DNA from: Ancistrus triradiatus
Taxonomy: Eukaryota > Chordata > Actinopteri > Siluriformes > Loricariidae
Assembly (NCBI GenBank): GCA_025084515.1
Contig: JAJAGP010001358.1
Coordinates: forward strand, 124,001-188,000
Direction of reading: 5' to 3'
DNA: 64,000 nt
The notes beneath the pieces are model-generated. The model did no database searches. It had not been told where the DNA came from and saw nothing but the letters and a program-made list of their open reading frames with translations. Below, piece by piece: positions 35,225 to 46,558 of the stretch. The position numbers were made by a program, and so were the translations under genes. Numbering within the stretch: the first letter of the stretch is position 1; each line of letters opens with the position of its first letter.

Positions 35225-35620
35225 AAATCATTACATCCAATGATTGTCAAAAATATTACGTAATTGTATAGGACTAGGTATGGTGCATTTTTGTTAATGA
35301 TATTTTGAAATTCTGACCTTGCAATCTTTCGTTGAGGAACATTGGTTTTTAAACATTCCAATAATATGTTGACAAACTGCATATCATCTACCCATTTTTG
35401 CTCCTCAAAGACCTTTTGGTGGATACTGCTTTTGTACAAAATCATGATTATAATCACCTGTTTGGAAGTCACATCATTATTTAGTTTTTTACCTCATTAC
35501 TATCCCTAAATTGCCCTCATCCCAGCCTTTTTTGGAATGTGTTGCAGGGCTGAAATGCAATGAAATATCTTGAGGTCATACCGTCTTCAGTTAAATAAAA
35601 GTCAAAGTAAATGTAAGACA
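35225..35620 (-). mobile_element. Tc1-like family 3, right-hand end
   Basis: GAGGAACATTGGTTTTTAAAC, CCTCAAAGACCTTTTGGTGG and the terminal TTGGAATGTGTTGCAGGGC and AAAGTCAAAGTAAATGTA match the distal half of the family-3 copies. Confidence 0.65.
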
Positions 35621-35624
35621 CTAG

Positions 35625-35826
35625 GTGGCAGCGCAAGGCAGGAACAACCCTGGATAGGGTGCTCATCTAACGAGCACTTTGGAAACACCAATTAACCTAA
35701 CACGGAAGAAACACACGTTGACTTGGGGAGGACATGCAGAATCCACACAGACTGAGCCCAGGGTTGGGACCGACCCGGTGATCGCGGAGCTGTGAGGCGA
35801 CAGTGCTAACCGCTGCACCACCTTCC
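35625..35826 (-). mobile_element. tRNA-like SINE, family A (minus orientation)
   Basis: The reverse of the family-A SINE, ending in GCTGTGAGGCGACAGTGCTAACC and GCTGCACCACC, which is the inverted tRNA-like head. Confidence 0.75.
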
Positions 35827-35891
35827 ATTATAAACAGTAATATATAAATAACTTAGCCTTGATTTGACTTGTTAACAAGCACAGGTTACTA

Positions 35892-36045
35892 CACTTCTGG
35901 GCAAAAAATGGGTCAAACCCAAATTGCAAAACTAAGGTTTTAGTGGTCTCCAGAGCAATTATTTGCACGGAAGATTATTTGCTCTGGAGACCACTAAAAC
36001 CTTAGTTTTGCAATTTGGGTTTGACCCATTTTTTGCCCAGAAGTG
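35892..36045. mobile_element. Palindromic MITE with TA target duplication
   Basis: Bases 35888-35958 are the exact reverse complement of 35979-36049 (71 bp) around a 20-base spacer. The element ends are CACTTCTGGGCAAAA and its inverse, flanked by TA (35890-35891 and 36046-36047). This is the form expected for two Tc1-type terminal repeats fused head to head. A third partial copy of the arm follows at 36047-36080. Confidence 0.85.
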
Positions 36046-36099
36046 TAGTTTTAGTGGTCTCCAGAGCAATTATTTGCAAGAATTAAACAATGGATAAAG

Positions 36100-36235
36100 T
36101 AACTTACTCACCAGTGCCAACAGCTGAAAATGCTCCCCACAACTTGACACCTCCATGCTTAATGGCATCAGAGATGCATTCATTGTTTATCGTATTTCTC
36201 ACCAGATCTGGACCATCACCATGCAATTCAAATTG
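36100..36235 (-). mobile_element. Tc1-like fragment
   Basis: The sequence matches 25.29-25.41 kb (CTCACCAGTGCCAACAGCTG, CTCCATGCTTAATGGCATC, TATTTCTCACCAGATCTGG). It is the minus-strand remainder of a transposase gene. Confidence 0.55.
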
Positions 36236-36359
36236 TGATTAAATAAAATGAAATGTGTTTTCATGGCAAGTCTTCCAAATTATCTGTTGGCATGGAAGTA
36301 TGCCAACAGGGGGTACTTTTTAAGCACTGTGTGGGTGCTAATGTATTCTAGATGGTTAC

Positions 36360-36460
36360 TAGTGTGTTGTTAGGTGGTTTCTATGGTATTTGAAGTGGTT
36401 GCTAGGGTGGTGCTAGGTGGTTGCTGTGGTATTAAAAGTGATTGCTAGGACATTGCTAGA
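36360..36460. repeat. Degenerate GGTTGCTAGG minisatellite
   Basis: Imperfect repeats of GTGGTTGCTAGGGTGGTGCTAGG occur four to five times. Confidence 0.7.
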
Positions 36461-36564
36461 GGTGCCAAACAGCAGTTGAGGGGGTCCATTAGGCTTACTT
36501 TTGAATCAGTGTAGTTAATTTGGGGCATTATTACCATATACTATACCAGAACCCACATTATTGA

Positions 36565-39500
36565 AACGTTAGGGCCCGCATCTGCCCTAAACGTAAACGC
36601 TCTCAAAAAGTCTGTTTTAATAACCTCATTAGTATAAACACAGATAGCTGACAAAGAAATAACAACATTAGACTAACGCTAGGATTACTTAACATTAGAT
36701 CACTTACAAACAAAGCAGTGATTGTAAATGAAATGATCACTGATAAACGCTTACACGCTCTTTGTCTCACTGAGACTCGGATTAGACCTGATGAATATTT
36801 AGCCTTAAATGAAGCCTCACGTCCTGGATACAGTCATGCTAATCGCCCTCGTCCTAATGGTCGGGGGGGAGGTATAGCCACAATTTTTGACAAAGAGTTG
36901 GGTGTTACAGCTAAATCCCATTACAAGGCTAATTCTTTTGAAATACTGATTCTTAATGTGACTGATCCATCGTTATGGAAAAGTCACACACCACACTCTC
37001 TCTTTTCAGCTTATCACTATTTATTACCCCCTTTAACTTTTTAAAAACAAACACCCTTACCGCCCCTCCCTGGGGTCCCTATTTCAGAATTTCTTCAGGA
37101 AATTTTGCTAAACTCTTTCTTTCCTGCCCTTTTACCTACTGTCAACAGATAAAGGCTTTAAGTGTAGGTGATTTTCAATATTCACTTTTTGAAAATAATG
37201 AAGCCAGGATCCCACCCTTTAAAATTGCTTTTTTCGAGAAATCCCATGGGTAATCACCTCAGAATGTGATGGGACCAACCAAACCCCACCGCTGTAATCA
37301 TACTTTTTAGATCTAATATTAACAAATTTGGTATCAAATATATAGATTTAACCTGAATGTTTTTTTTCCCCCCTCCCCTTTCCCCGCAAAACAAAAGGGG
37401 TGGGGGGGGGGGGGGGGGGTGTGTGATTCGATTTTCCAAAGATCAACTATCTTTTTAGTATTGAATCTCATCTGTAATAAATTTAAAATCCTTTCTGCCT
37501 CATTATCACACCAAAGCGCACTTATCACTCTGCTACCTTACTCCAGCTGCGTTTCTTAAAAACCTACCAGACCTTGAAAATTTAATACAACCTACCAAGA
37601 TCATTCCACTTTTGAGTGTGTAAATGAAACCCAATTTTCGAATGTGGTGCTTTTGCTGACCCCTGGACACGACTGCCCCTGTTTTTAGGGTCAAAGTATT
37701 AAGGGGAAAAAGGTGTAGCACCATGGGGTAAAATGACCACAACCCGTAACCTTTAAAGCCAAAGGAACACGGCATCTAGAGTGCCAAAGTGGGAAGACAT
37801 AGGTAATTGGAAGGTGTTTTAAGATTGCTTGGAGGGAACAGCATGGCCAGAGTTATAAAGCATGCCCCTCCACTAAAGCTACAAGGCCTGCATACTTCTC
37901 TCAATCATAGAGAAAAATAAGAAAATCATCCCAAAGCAATTTTTCCTCTTATAATAATACAGTCTCCAAATTAAACAAAAAAAAACCAACACCACAGAAG
38001 TGACCTCTCCCATTCGCTTCTGTGTAATTTTAAACAGTAATGATTTCCATGACTGTTTCTTTAAATAATAAATAGAAACAATTTAGGCCATAAAAGTTCA
38101 ATGCCTCATCACATCACCAAACTGTTCAGCAACCTTCCGATCAGCAACTAGTGGTAAGACATCTGTTTAATGAGCTTGTAAATCAAGATTAGAATCTTTT
38201 ACGTATTAAAACTTTATTCTTTTTTACACCCCCAAATTACTAATACTGGAACTAAATCCGCACTGATTCAGCTCCATCCTTAAAAAGTCATCAACATGTT
38301 TATTAGAATCCAATTTTCCTACAACGTCTACTCAAACAAGTATTACCTAATGTTATAGAGCCAGTGTTTAGTTATTTTAAATTCCATCCCTTACTTAGGT
38401 TTTATGTGGGCCCAAATCCCTTTAAGTCCTGGCCGTTTAATCAAACCACTGATTAAAAAAGCCAATTTGACCCTTTGTGTGATATCTAATTATAGAACCC
38501 ATTTTTCAAATCTACCGTTTTTCTCCTTGTTTCCAAAATCTTAGAAAAGCCGTTCTATCTGCATTTTACTCCCAAAAGGAAATAATTTTGAACTATTTCA
38601 GGTCCCTGGTTCACAGGCCCAGGCCCCCATCATCGTTATTGAAACAGCATTAATTAGGGTACTAAAACTAAATGAACTTGTTTATGTCCTCAGGATAAGG
38701 ATGTGTTTCTTTTTCCTCTATTTTCCTTGTTTCCCTGTTTAAGATTTAAAGTGCAGCCATTTGAAACACTATAGAATCATGATGTTTTACTAACCAGACT
38801 AGAAAATACTGTAGGTATTAAGGGATTTAGAGCAACTTTTCTTGTTTAAATCCTACCTTACCTGAACCGGTAAACCAGTTTTGTTCATATAAATAATCTA
38901 ATGTCGCTAAGCTCTCAAAAGTGAGTAATGGCGTGCCTCAGGGTCCAGTGCTTGGCCAGCCTTCTTATTTCCTCAGTCTCTGTACTGCTGCCGCTTTAGG
39001 CTCAGTAATTTCGTAAACTGGCAAATTAGTTTTTCCTTTTTCTCCATTCCTTCCTCCACGCTATGCAGATTGATACAAACAGCTGTGTACGTAAATCACC
39101 AAACCTTAATGACAGCCCTTACAAATCACCCAAATCCCGAGACTGGTGTAAAGGACAATAAAAGATTTTTGGAATGGTTTTATTTTAATTTTCTCTTAAC
39201 TTAACTCAGATAAAACCTGAGGTCCCTATTGTTGGGACCCCAATGCCCTTGTTGAGAGACCAGGTTGGCTACATCTAAAATATCCTAAATCTAGATTGGC
39301 TGTCCAGTATGCCCAGTCCGTCCTGGTAAAAAATTTAGAGTTTTAGGGGTCACCTTTGATTCCAGGAATCTCTCCTTGGATGCCGCACCATTTAGCAGCA
39401 TTCATCTGGGAAATTGCTTGCTTTCTTTGCAGTTGTACGTTAAATATCCGCTAAACTTAGAAAATATCCTCTCTTTATGATGCAGAAAACTTGGTCAATG

Positions 39501-41070
39501 CGTTCATACCCTCAAGTTTGGAATTACTGTAACGCCTTACTTACCTGAATTGCTCTAGTAAATCTAAAAATAAAAAATAAACTTTCAGTTTAGTTCAGAA
39601 CGCAGCGCCCGAAGTGGGGCCCTCGAAATTAAAATTGATCAATATCACTTCCTGTTTTCTATCATCACTTACAAACTGGTTTACCAGTCAAATTTCGGCC
39701 AATTTTGATACAAAATGCCTTTTTTCCTTATAAACTTTATAAAAGCCTCTACAATGGTCCTGGCCCCACCATTATCTGAGTGAACTCCTTAGAAGTATTT
39801 TTAACAATCCAACGTAGTCTACTTCTTTTTCGTTTCGGCAAGTTTTTGCAGGACTTTCCTTTTTTAGAAGTTCCTAAATTAAAAAAAAAAACAAGTCCCA
39901 CGGCGGGGGAAAGGCTTTTCCTCTAACAATGGCCCCCCCCAACCTAATGGAAATAAACTTCCCCACTTTTTGTTCGAGTTTCAGACCACTCTCCAAATTT
40001 TTTAAGTCCCTAGGATAAAGAACATACCTATTTACACATGCTTTTTTGAATAGATTTAAAAAAAACCAGGAATGCATGGCTTTGTTCCACTTGGTGGCCG
40101 GAGTTGGAGTCCATGTTCCTGGCCTGCCCTGCCCTTGTTGGTCCGCCATCCCGGGAGTGTCGAGGGGCGGTCCCCCCTGCTTGAAGCTGGGGTTTTTCGG
40201 TCCCTCGTTGATCTTTTTGACTCATGCATCCCTGTTTTGCCTTAAATAAGGGCAGAGCCTGGGGGCTTTTCAAATAGTCACGAGTCCTTAATGTATGGTG
40301 ATCAGAGACGTTGGGGTTGCTGTCTTCTTTGCCCTCCCGTGGGGTTTGCCAAATGTCTTCAATGTTGATTCCTCTTGGGCTGTGTTTTTCCCCTAACCAA
40401 TTTCTCCTCCTTTGTTCTAGCTTATGCTTTGATGCGCTATAACTAATGCCCCTGCCGGGGTCCCCTCATGCCCCACACCTTGGCATCAGTGTTTGACATG
40501 GCATCAGGTTGAATTTGTTAATAGACAACGTGGCTCTTAATCAATAACTAATTACATTTTCTGTTTTGTCCTCTCCCGAGCTGTGTTTTTCCTGGCAGTT
40601 TCCAGCCCCACAAACTGGATGTTCAATCCTTTCATCCTTGCTGTAGCTTAGCTTCCCACTCAAGAGCTTTTTTCCCCCGTTATCCAGCCTTTCCCACCGC
40701 CATCAATCACAACACCCCGGGGCCCAATTAATGCCCGATGGTGCATACCTTCACATTTTTATATTCGAACTATGCCTTCCATGACTTTTAGTTTTGCTCT
40801 TAAATTTATCATCTATCTAGCCGCCCAAGGAGGTTTTGGGTCCCCTTTTTTGGAGTCCTTTGGTCCCCTCCTAAGGTTTCTCCTCTTTATAACTTCAGGG
40901 ATTTTTTTTGTTCCTTGCCACTGTCCGCCCCCTAAGGCCCTGTTTTGCTCAATTTTGGGATTGGACCTTAGTTATTATAGGAGATAATCTAAACTTGTAA
41001 AGTTGCTTTGAGACAATGCTCCATTGTAAAAAGCGCTATATAAATAAATCTGACTTGACTTGACTTGATA
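36565..41070 (+). mobile_element. L2-type LINE copy 3, near full span, with an error-rich middle
   Basis: It starts with an endonuclease frame (36718-37044: LCLTETRIRPDEYLALNEA, GGIATIFDKELGVT). It runs through reverse-transcriptase-like sequence and ends with the GCGCTATATAAATAAATCTGAC and GACTTGACTTGA terminus at 41030-41070. The two ends are clean, but about 37.0-40.98 kb differs from copies 1 and 2 by very frequent single-base insertions and stretched homopolymers, including a G18 run near 37400. Antisense matches to copies 1 and 2 can still be followed throughout. Confidence 0.8.
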
Positions 41071-41198
41071 TATCTATGGGAGGGAAATCTGGTCAAAAAT
41101 AAAAAGATGACCATAAAACGAAAATGCTAACCTCTTTTTGGCATTTCTTTTTCAATTCATCTGCACAAATCCTTTCATTTGTTCATTTTCTTAACTGC

Positions 41199-41420
41199 TT
41201 AAAACTGGTCAGGTTCACTGGATAGCCAGTGCCTAGAGGCAGGAACAACAGGCAGTCCATTGTAGGGCACACTCACTCACACACTTACCCACGTGGACAT
41301 AGGGAAGACATGCAAACTCAACACAGAAAGGGCCCAGACTACTCCATCTGGGATCATACTAAGCACCTTCTCATAGCGAGACAACAATGTTACCCATTGA
41401 GCCACCGTGCTGCTCTCCAG
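41199..41420 (-). mobile_element. tRNA-like SINE, family A (minus orientation)
   Basis: GACATAGGGAAGACATGCAAACTC and GTTACCCATTGAGCCACCGTGC are the inverted body and head of family A. Confidence 0.7.
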
Positions 41421-41829
41421 CAATGGCTTTGCATTTTCTTCCTCAATAGATGTGCCAAAAGTAAAATCAAAATGTAAAATGGATAAATCAACACCAAAGT
41501 GACAGTTTATAGTTTTTTGCACGTGGAGACGATTGAAATGTCAAAATAAAAAGGCAAATGGAAACAAATATAGGCGCCATCTGCTGGTGGTTTACTTTTC
41601 GTTTAACACGTCGTCTTTTCATTTTCAAGTTCACCGATAAGAAAATATATGTAGATTTAACAGTTGGTGGGGCTAAAACTACGGAAGCGCTCAAAAAACC
41701 ATGCATTCCAATCATACTTTTCTATGCACATTTTAAATTTAAATTTTGATTGGATTTTACCCCTCAAAACTATGTGTATGTTTGTGTGTTATAAGAAAAA
41801 GAAATATATAATGTAAACAATAATATATC

Positions 41830-41935
41830 TCTCATAGTTGTAGTGTACCTATGATGAAAATTACAGACCTCTCTCATCTTTCGAAGTAGGAGAACTTGCA
41901 CAATCAGTGGCTGACTAAATACAAATTTTTTGGCC
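41830..41935. mobile_element. Tc1 family-2 terminal repeat, solo
   Basis: CTCTCATAGTTGTAGTGTACC, ATGATGAAAATTACAGACC and AGGAGAACTTGCACAATCAG match the terminal repeat of the 48.9-kb element. No transposase accompanies it. Confidence 0.75.
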
Positions 41936-41937
41936 CA

Positions 41938-43200
41938 CGTACATTTACTTTGACTTTTATTTCATTGTAGACAGTATGAACCCAGTATATTTCATGTTTT
42001 GTCTGCTCAGCTTCATTTCATTTGTTAATAAACATCCATTCCTACATTTCAGACCTGCAACACATTCCAAAAAAAGTTGGGACGGTTAAAGCATTTACCA
42101 CTTTGTAATGTGGTAATGTCTTTTTCACCACGCTTAAAAGACGTTTCGGCACACAGGCACCAAGCAATTCAGCTGTTCTTTTGTCCCATTCTTCCTGCAA
42201 ACACGTCTTAAGATATGCAACACTATGGGGTCATCGTGGTCACATTTTTTGTTTCAAAATTCTCCACGCATTCTCTATTAGGGACCAGTCAGGACTGCAG
42301 GCAGGTCAGTCCAGTACCCGTACCCTCTTATTCCGCAGCTATGCTTTAATGTGTAATGTGTGCAGCATGTGGTTTTGCATTGTCTTGTTGAAAAATGCAT
42401 GAATGTCCCTGGAGAAGATGACATCTTAAAGGCAGCTTACATTGCCCTAACATCTCAATGTACTTTTCTGCATTAATGCTGCTTTCAGAGAAGTGTAAAG
42501 TACTTTTACCAAGAGCACTGACATAACTCCATAACCTGGCTTTTGGACTTGTTGCTGATGACAGTATGGATGGTCCTTTTAGTATTTGGTCCAGAGGACA
42601 CAGTGGCCATTTTTTCCAAAAAAGACCTTAAATACTGATAGGTCTGACCACAATGCATGTTTCCATTGTGTGATGGTCCATGCCAGTTGCCTCTGACCCC
42701 AGAGAAGTTGACGCTGCTTATGGAAATGGTTAATATAAGGCTTCTTTGTATTGTAGTGCAAGACAAAGGTTTGCCAAATCAATCCCTTGTGATGATATCA
42801 GCTATTTATGAATGGCGGTTCTTGATGCAGTGCTGTCTGAGGGATCAAAAATCACGGGCATTCAGCTTAAGCTTGAACCCTTGGCCTTTATGCACTGAAA
42901 TTCCTCCCGATTCCTTGAATTGTTTAATGATATTATGCACTATGTATATTATGTATATATTATGTAAAATATATGATGTGGAGGGAGAAATATGCAAATC
43001 CCTTCCCAATCTTTATTTGAGGTACATTGTTCTTAAACGTTTCATAAATTTCTCACGCATTTGTTGATAAACTGGAGATCCTCTGGCCATCTTTGCTCAT
43101 CAAAGACTCCGAATCTTGGTGAATAATGTTTTTATAATAAATCACGATTATAATCACCTGTTGACAAAACCTGTTTGAAACCACATCATTATTTAGTTTA
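41938..43200 (-). mobile_element. Tc1-like transposon (family 3), longest copy
   Basis: The left repeat begins ACATTTACTTTGACTTTTATT and contains TTCCTACATTTCAGACCTGC. The body matches the 30.0-31.0-kb copy on the minus strand (GTGCAGCATGTGGTTTTGCATTG, GACTGCAGGCAGGTCAGTCC). It ends near 43200 without the last terminal bases. Stops break the transposase throughout. Confidence 0.75.
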
Positions 43201-43281
43201 ATAATGTCTGCTCTACGGCAGATTTGCAACATAACCTAGGGATATATTGGCTGAGGATACACCCACTGGATCCCATAGGAA

Positions 43282-43283
43282 TA

Positions 43284-43363
<80 letters not shown>
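43282..43363. repeat. (CA)n followed by (TA)n microsatellite
   Basis: A CA run of about 36 bases passes directly into a TA run of about 43 bases, immediately left of the LTR-like element. Confidence 0.95.
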
Positions 43364-43367
<4 letters not shown>

Positions 43368-43423
43368 GTTAGGGCCTCCTAACTCAGTAGATAAGCCGCT
43401 GACTGCCTATAACCCAGAATGAT

Positions 43424-43671
43424 AAGGGGCAGAAGAAGATGCAGGTACACAGTTCAACAAAAACAGGGTTTTATTTAAAGTCCAACAAAAGGCAAAGTGT
43501 ACCACGACTGAGTCTGACGCGACACAACGACCACGGTAAATAATAAAGAAAGCACCCAAGGAAATAACACCAATAACGTAAACTAAAAATAGTAACAACC
43601 AGGATAGCAACCACAGCTATCAACAGCAAACAAAATCATGAAAGAAATAATAATAAAGGAAATTACCTTGG
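43424..43671. repeat. 248-bp direct repeat, left copy
   Basis: The block runs from AAGGGGCAGAAGAAGATG to AATTACCTTGG. It contains GTTTTATTTAAAGTCCAACAAAAGG and is nearly identical to 45438-45685. The minus-strand open frame (MLSWLLLFLVYVIG start) is present in both. Confidence 0.9.
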
Positions 43672-43779
43672 CTGTTGGACAGGTGGGTCCCTTTGTTCCT
43701 CTCCGGGCGAAGGCACCGAACACGGCTGGGTGGTGGGAGCATTGGACCATTGGAGAGGAGGGTCCCTCTGGAGCTGTGG

Positions 43780-44160
43780 GCGTCTGGAACGATCCTACCG
43801 GAACACGGGACCTCAGGAAGGCCCCCTCTGGAACACAGGACCTCTGGAAAGCCCCCTTCTGGAACACGGGACCTCTGGAAGGCTCCCTTCTGGAACACGG
43901 AACCTCTGGAAGGCTTCCTTCTGGAACACGGGACCTCTAAAGAGGCCTCTGGAGACTTGATGAGGAGGATCCCTCATGAGCTGTGGGCATCTGGAATGGA
44001 CCTACCAGAACACGGGACCTCAGGAATGCCCCCTCTGGAACACGGGACCTCAGGAAGGCCCCCTCTGGAACTCAGGACCTCAGGAAGGCCCCCTCTGGAA
44101 CACGGGACCTCTGGAAGGCCCCCTTCTGGAACACGGGACCTCTGGAGAGGCCTCTGGAGA
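43780..44160. repeat. ~30-bp minisatellite (GGAACACGGGACCTC units)
   Basis: About ten units of CTGGAACACGGGACCTCTGG plus AAGGCCCCCTT follow one another. They drift in length by one or two bases, so reading frames change along the array. Confidence 0.9.
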
Positions 44161-44747
44161 CTTGGTGGCCTTCTAAAAGGCCTTGGGAGATTTGACGGCC
44201 TTCTGGGAGGCCTCTGGAGACTGACAGCCTTCTGAGAGGCCTCTGGAGACTTGACGGCCTTCTTGGAGGCCTCTGGAGATTTGAAGGCTTGGCTAGGCTT
44301 TACAGCGCAGCGAGCAGACGACCGCGGCACAGGCACGGGGGCAGACGACCGCGGCACAGGCACTGGGACGGACGAAACATGGCCGAAACCATATGGCAAG
44401 ACCGACGGCTCAGAAGGCCCCAACACCAGACTGAGGGGCTCGGAAGGCTCTGACACGAGACTGAAGGGCTTGGAAGGCCCAAACTCGGGACTGAAGAGCT
44501 CGGGAGGCCCAAACTCGGGACAGAAGGGCTCGGGAGGCCCAAACTCGGGACAGAAGGGCTCGGGAGGCCCAAACTCGGGACAGAAGGGCTCGGGAGGCCC
44601 AAACTCGGGACAGAAGGGCTCGGGAGGCCCAAACTCGGGACAGAAGGGCTCGGGAGGCCCAAACTCGGGACAGAAGGGCTCGGGAGGCCCAAACTCGGAG
44701 GCCCAAACTCGGGACAGAAGGGCTTGTGAGGCCCAAACTTGGGACAA
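43974..44747 (-). CDS. Repetitive open frame of the LTR-like element (FGPPEPFCPE repeats)
   Basis: The longest frame in the element is 257 codons on the minus strand. Its N-terminal part is a ten-residue repeat FGPPEPFCPE, six perfect copies and further near-copies. A middle part follows with VPVPRSSAPVPVPRSS and SPEASKKAVKSPEASQKAV. The C-terminal part is VPEGGLPEVPCSRGG repeats. It follows the 30-bp minisatellite period, so it may simply be the translation of the array. The plus strand is open too (GSGGPNSGQK repeats, 44251-44781). No known domain, signal peptide or catalytic motif is visible. A real protein is unproven. Confidence 0.3.
   Translation of the reverse strand: MSQVWASQALLSRVWASEFGPPEPFCPEFGPPEPFCPEFGPPEPFCPEFGPPEPFCPEFGPPEPFCPEFGPPEPFCPEFGPPELFSPEFGPSKPFSLVSEPSEPLSLVLGPSEPSVLPYGFGHVSSVPVPVPRSSAPVPVPRSSARCAVKPSQAFKSPEASKKAVKSPEASQKAVSLQRPPRRPSNLPRPFRRPPSLQRPLQRSRVPEGGLPEVPCSRGGLPEVLSSRGGLPEVPCSRGGIPEVPCSGRSIPDAHSS
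44466..44705. repeat. 30-bp minisatellite, about eight near-identical units
   Basis: Units read GGCTCGGGAGGCCCAAACTC followed by GGGACAGAAG. Most are identical, so the array is young or homogenised. Confidence 0.95.
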
Positions 44748-44964
44748 ACCCGCGAGGTTAATACGGTCAGCGGCTCACTAACTGAGCTAAGTGGCTCATC
44801 ACCCAAACTGAGCTGTGCAAATAAGACGGCTAGCGGCTCATCTACTGAGTTCGGAGGCCCAAACAACTCAGAAGTGGGGCTAAGCTGCACAGATGACGGG
44901 TTACAGGCAGTCAGCAGCTCATCTCATCATCTAGTTAGGAGGCCTGAATGACTCAGAGGCGGGG

Positions 44965-45400
44965 TTAACCGGCTCATCAACCGAGTTACATGTTGCTATA
45001 GGCTCGGAAGCGGGGCCAAGCGGCATGGACAAGGTGGTTAGCGACTCAACGACCAGGCTAAGTGTAGCGAACGACCAGGAAGCAGGGCTAAGCGGCGTGG
45101 ACCACGCAGTTTGCGACTCAACGACCAAGCTAAGTGTAGCTAACGGCTTGGAAGCGGGGCTAAGTGGGGTGGACAAGGTAGTTAGCGGCTCAACGACCGA
45201 GCTAAGCATGGCTATCGGCTCAGAAGCGGGGCTAAGTGGCAAGGATGGGGTGCCTAGTGGCTCATTAACCGAGCTAGGTGGCGCCAATGGCTCGGGGACA
45301 GGGTTAACCGGCGAGGATAATGTGGTTCGCAGCTCAACGACCAGGCTTAGTGTAGTGAACGTGTCGGGTAGGGGGGCATGGGGCAGAGACCTGCCGTCTG
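44965..45400. repeat. 72-bp minisatellite
   Basis: The landmark GCGACTCAACGACC or a close variant falls at 45041, 45113, 45185, 45257 and 45329, exactly 72 bases apart. On the minus strand this gives 24-residue repeats of the type LSPASEPIATLSSVVEPLTT. Confidence 0.9.
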
Positions 45401-45437
45401 CTGACCTTTCGGGAGCATTCTGTTATGTGGGGGGACT

Positions 45438-45685
45438 AAGGGGCAGATGAAGATGCAGGTACACACTTCAACAAAACCAGGGTTTTATTTAAAGTCCAAC
45501 AAAAGGCAAAGTGTACCACGACTGAGCCTGACGCGACACAATGACTACGGTAAATAATAAAGAAAGCACCCAAGGAAATAACACCAATAACGTAAACTAA
45601 AAAAAGTAACAACCACGATAGCAACCATGGCTATCAACAGCAAACAAAATAATGAAAGAAATAATAACAAAGGAAATTACCTTGG
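45438..45685. repeat. 248-bp direct repeat, right copy
   Basis: Partner of 43424-43671, with a few substitutions. The sequences diverge immediately after CTTGG. Confidence 0.9.
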
Positions 45686-45779
45686 ACATAAATGAAAATA
45701 ACAATCACGAGCAATACAGGGAGAACAATAACAATGAATGATAACAATGAAAACACAACAGATAACACGCAGACAGGAA

Positions 45780-46175
45780 GAGGAAAAAGCTATCACCGGC
45801 TAGGGAAAACTACAGAAAGCGATAACCGTCTAGGGAAGCTACGGAAAGCTATACCGGTTAGAGAAGCTACAAAAAGTAATTACCGGCTAGGGAAGCTATA
45901 CCGGTTAGAGAACCTACAAAAAAAGTAAACAACGGCTAGCGAAGCTACGGGAAGCTATACCGGTCAGAGAAGCTCCAGAAAGTAACTACCAGCTAGGGAA
46001 GCTACGGGTAGCTATACTGGTTAGAGAAGCTACAAAAAAAGTGAATACCGGCTAGGGAAGCTACGGGAAGCTATACCGGTCAGAGAAGCTACAGAAAGTA
46101 ATTACCGGCTAGGGAAGCTACAGAAAGCTATACCGGCTAAGGGAAGCTACAGAATACTATACCGGCTACACAACC
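45780..46175. repeat. 28-29-bp minisatellite (GGGAAGCTAC units)
   Basis: Units of CTAGGGAAGCTACGGAAAGC plus TATACCGG alternate with TTAGAGAAGCTACAAAAAG plus TAATTACCGG, giving a 57-bp higher-order period. Confidence 0.9.
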
Positions 46176-46518
46176 GCATAAACACAGAACAATGAAACTC
46201 ATGAGCAGCGGGGCGCAGCCACAGAGCTGTAACAGGGCCAGGACCGTAAGCGCAGAATGCAACCCGCGGAAAACAGAGAATAATCCGCACGGCTATGAGA
46301 ACAAAACAAACCACCACCATAAACAGAAAATGAGGCAATGCTCCTGCAACAGCAGAGAAGTCCAAACAACTTAAATAGTGTCCCAATAAAGAAAACAAAC
46401 GGGCTTCAGGTGTGGGCGCGGCCATACTGGATCCGGTGGCGAATTGTGGGAAACTGCACAACTTGCCAAAACAAAATAAAATAACAGAAAAAACAGGGGC
46501 AGGGCACGGATCCTAACA

Positions 46519-46558
46519 AATTCATTGTTCCATCAATGACGGCAAGCCGTCCTGGCCC
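46519..46558 (-). mobile_element. Short Tc1 transposase fragment
   Basis: ATGACGGCAAGCCGTCCTGG is the reverse of the ASGPGRLAIID-coding stretch of the 8.3-kb Tc1 copy. About 40 bases remain between the LTR-like end and the telomeric repeat. Confidence 0.7.

Larger units (their letters stand above)
43367..46518 (-). mobile_element. LTR-like element with TGTTAGG...CCTAACA ends and four minisatellites
   Basis: The interval starts TGTTAGGG and ends CCTAACA, the short inverted TG...CA ends typical of LTRs. The minus strand seems to be the sense strand: near its far end it has a TTAAATAAAACCC signal, a plausible polyadenylation site. A 248-bp direct repeat occurs at 43424-43671 and 45438-45685, 2014 bp apart. 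Between and beside the copies lie tandem arrays of about 30, 30, 72 and 28-29 bp. No pol gene is seen and no target duplication is obvious. It may be a giant solo LTR or a non-autonomous retroelement. The left edge abuts a microsatellite. Confidence 0.55.

Noticed and set aside
39874..40273. Minus-strand ORFs of 81-91 codons
   Set aside because: They lie in the indel-rich LINE body, where frames are unreliable, and on its antisense strand.
44466..44705. CRISPR-like regular 30-bp repeats
   Set aside because: The units are contiguous with no unique spacers, in a vertebrate genome; this is a minisatellite.
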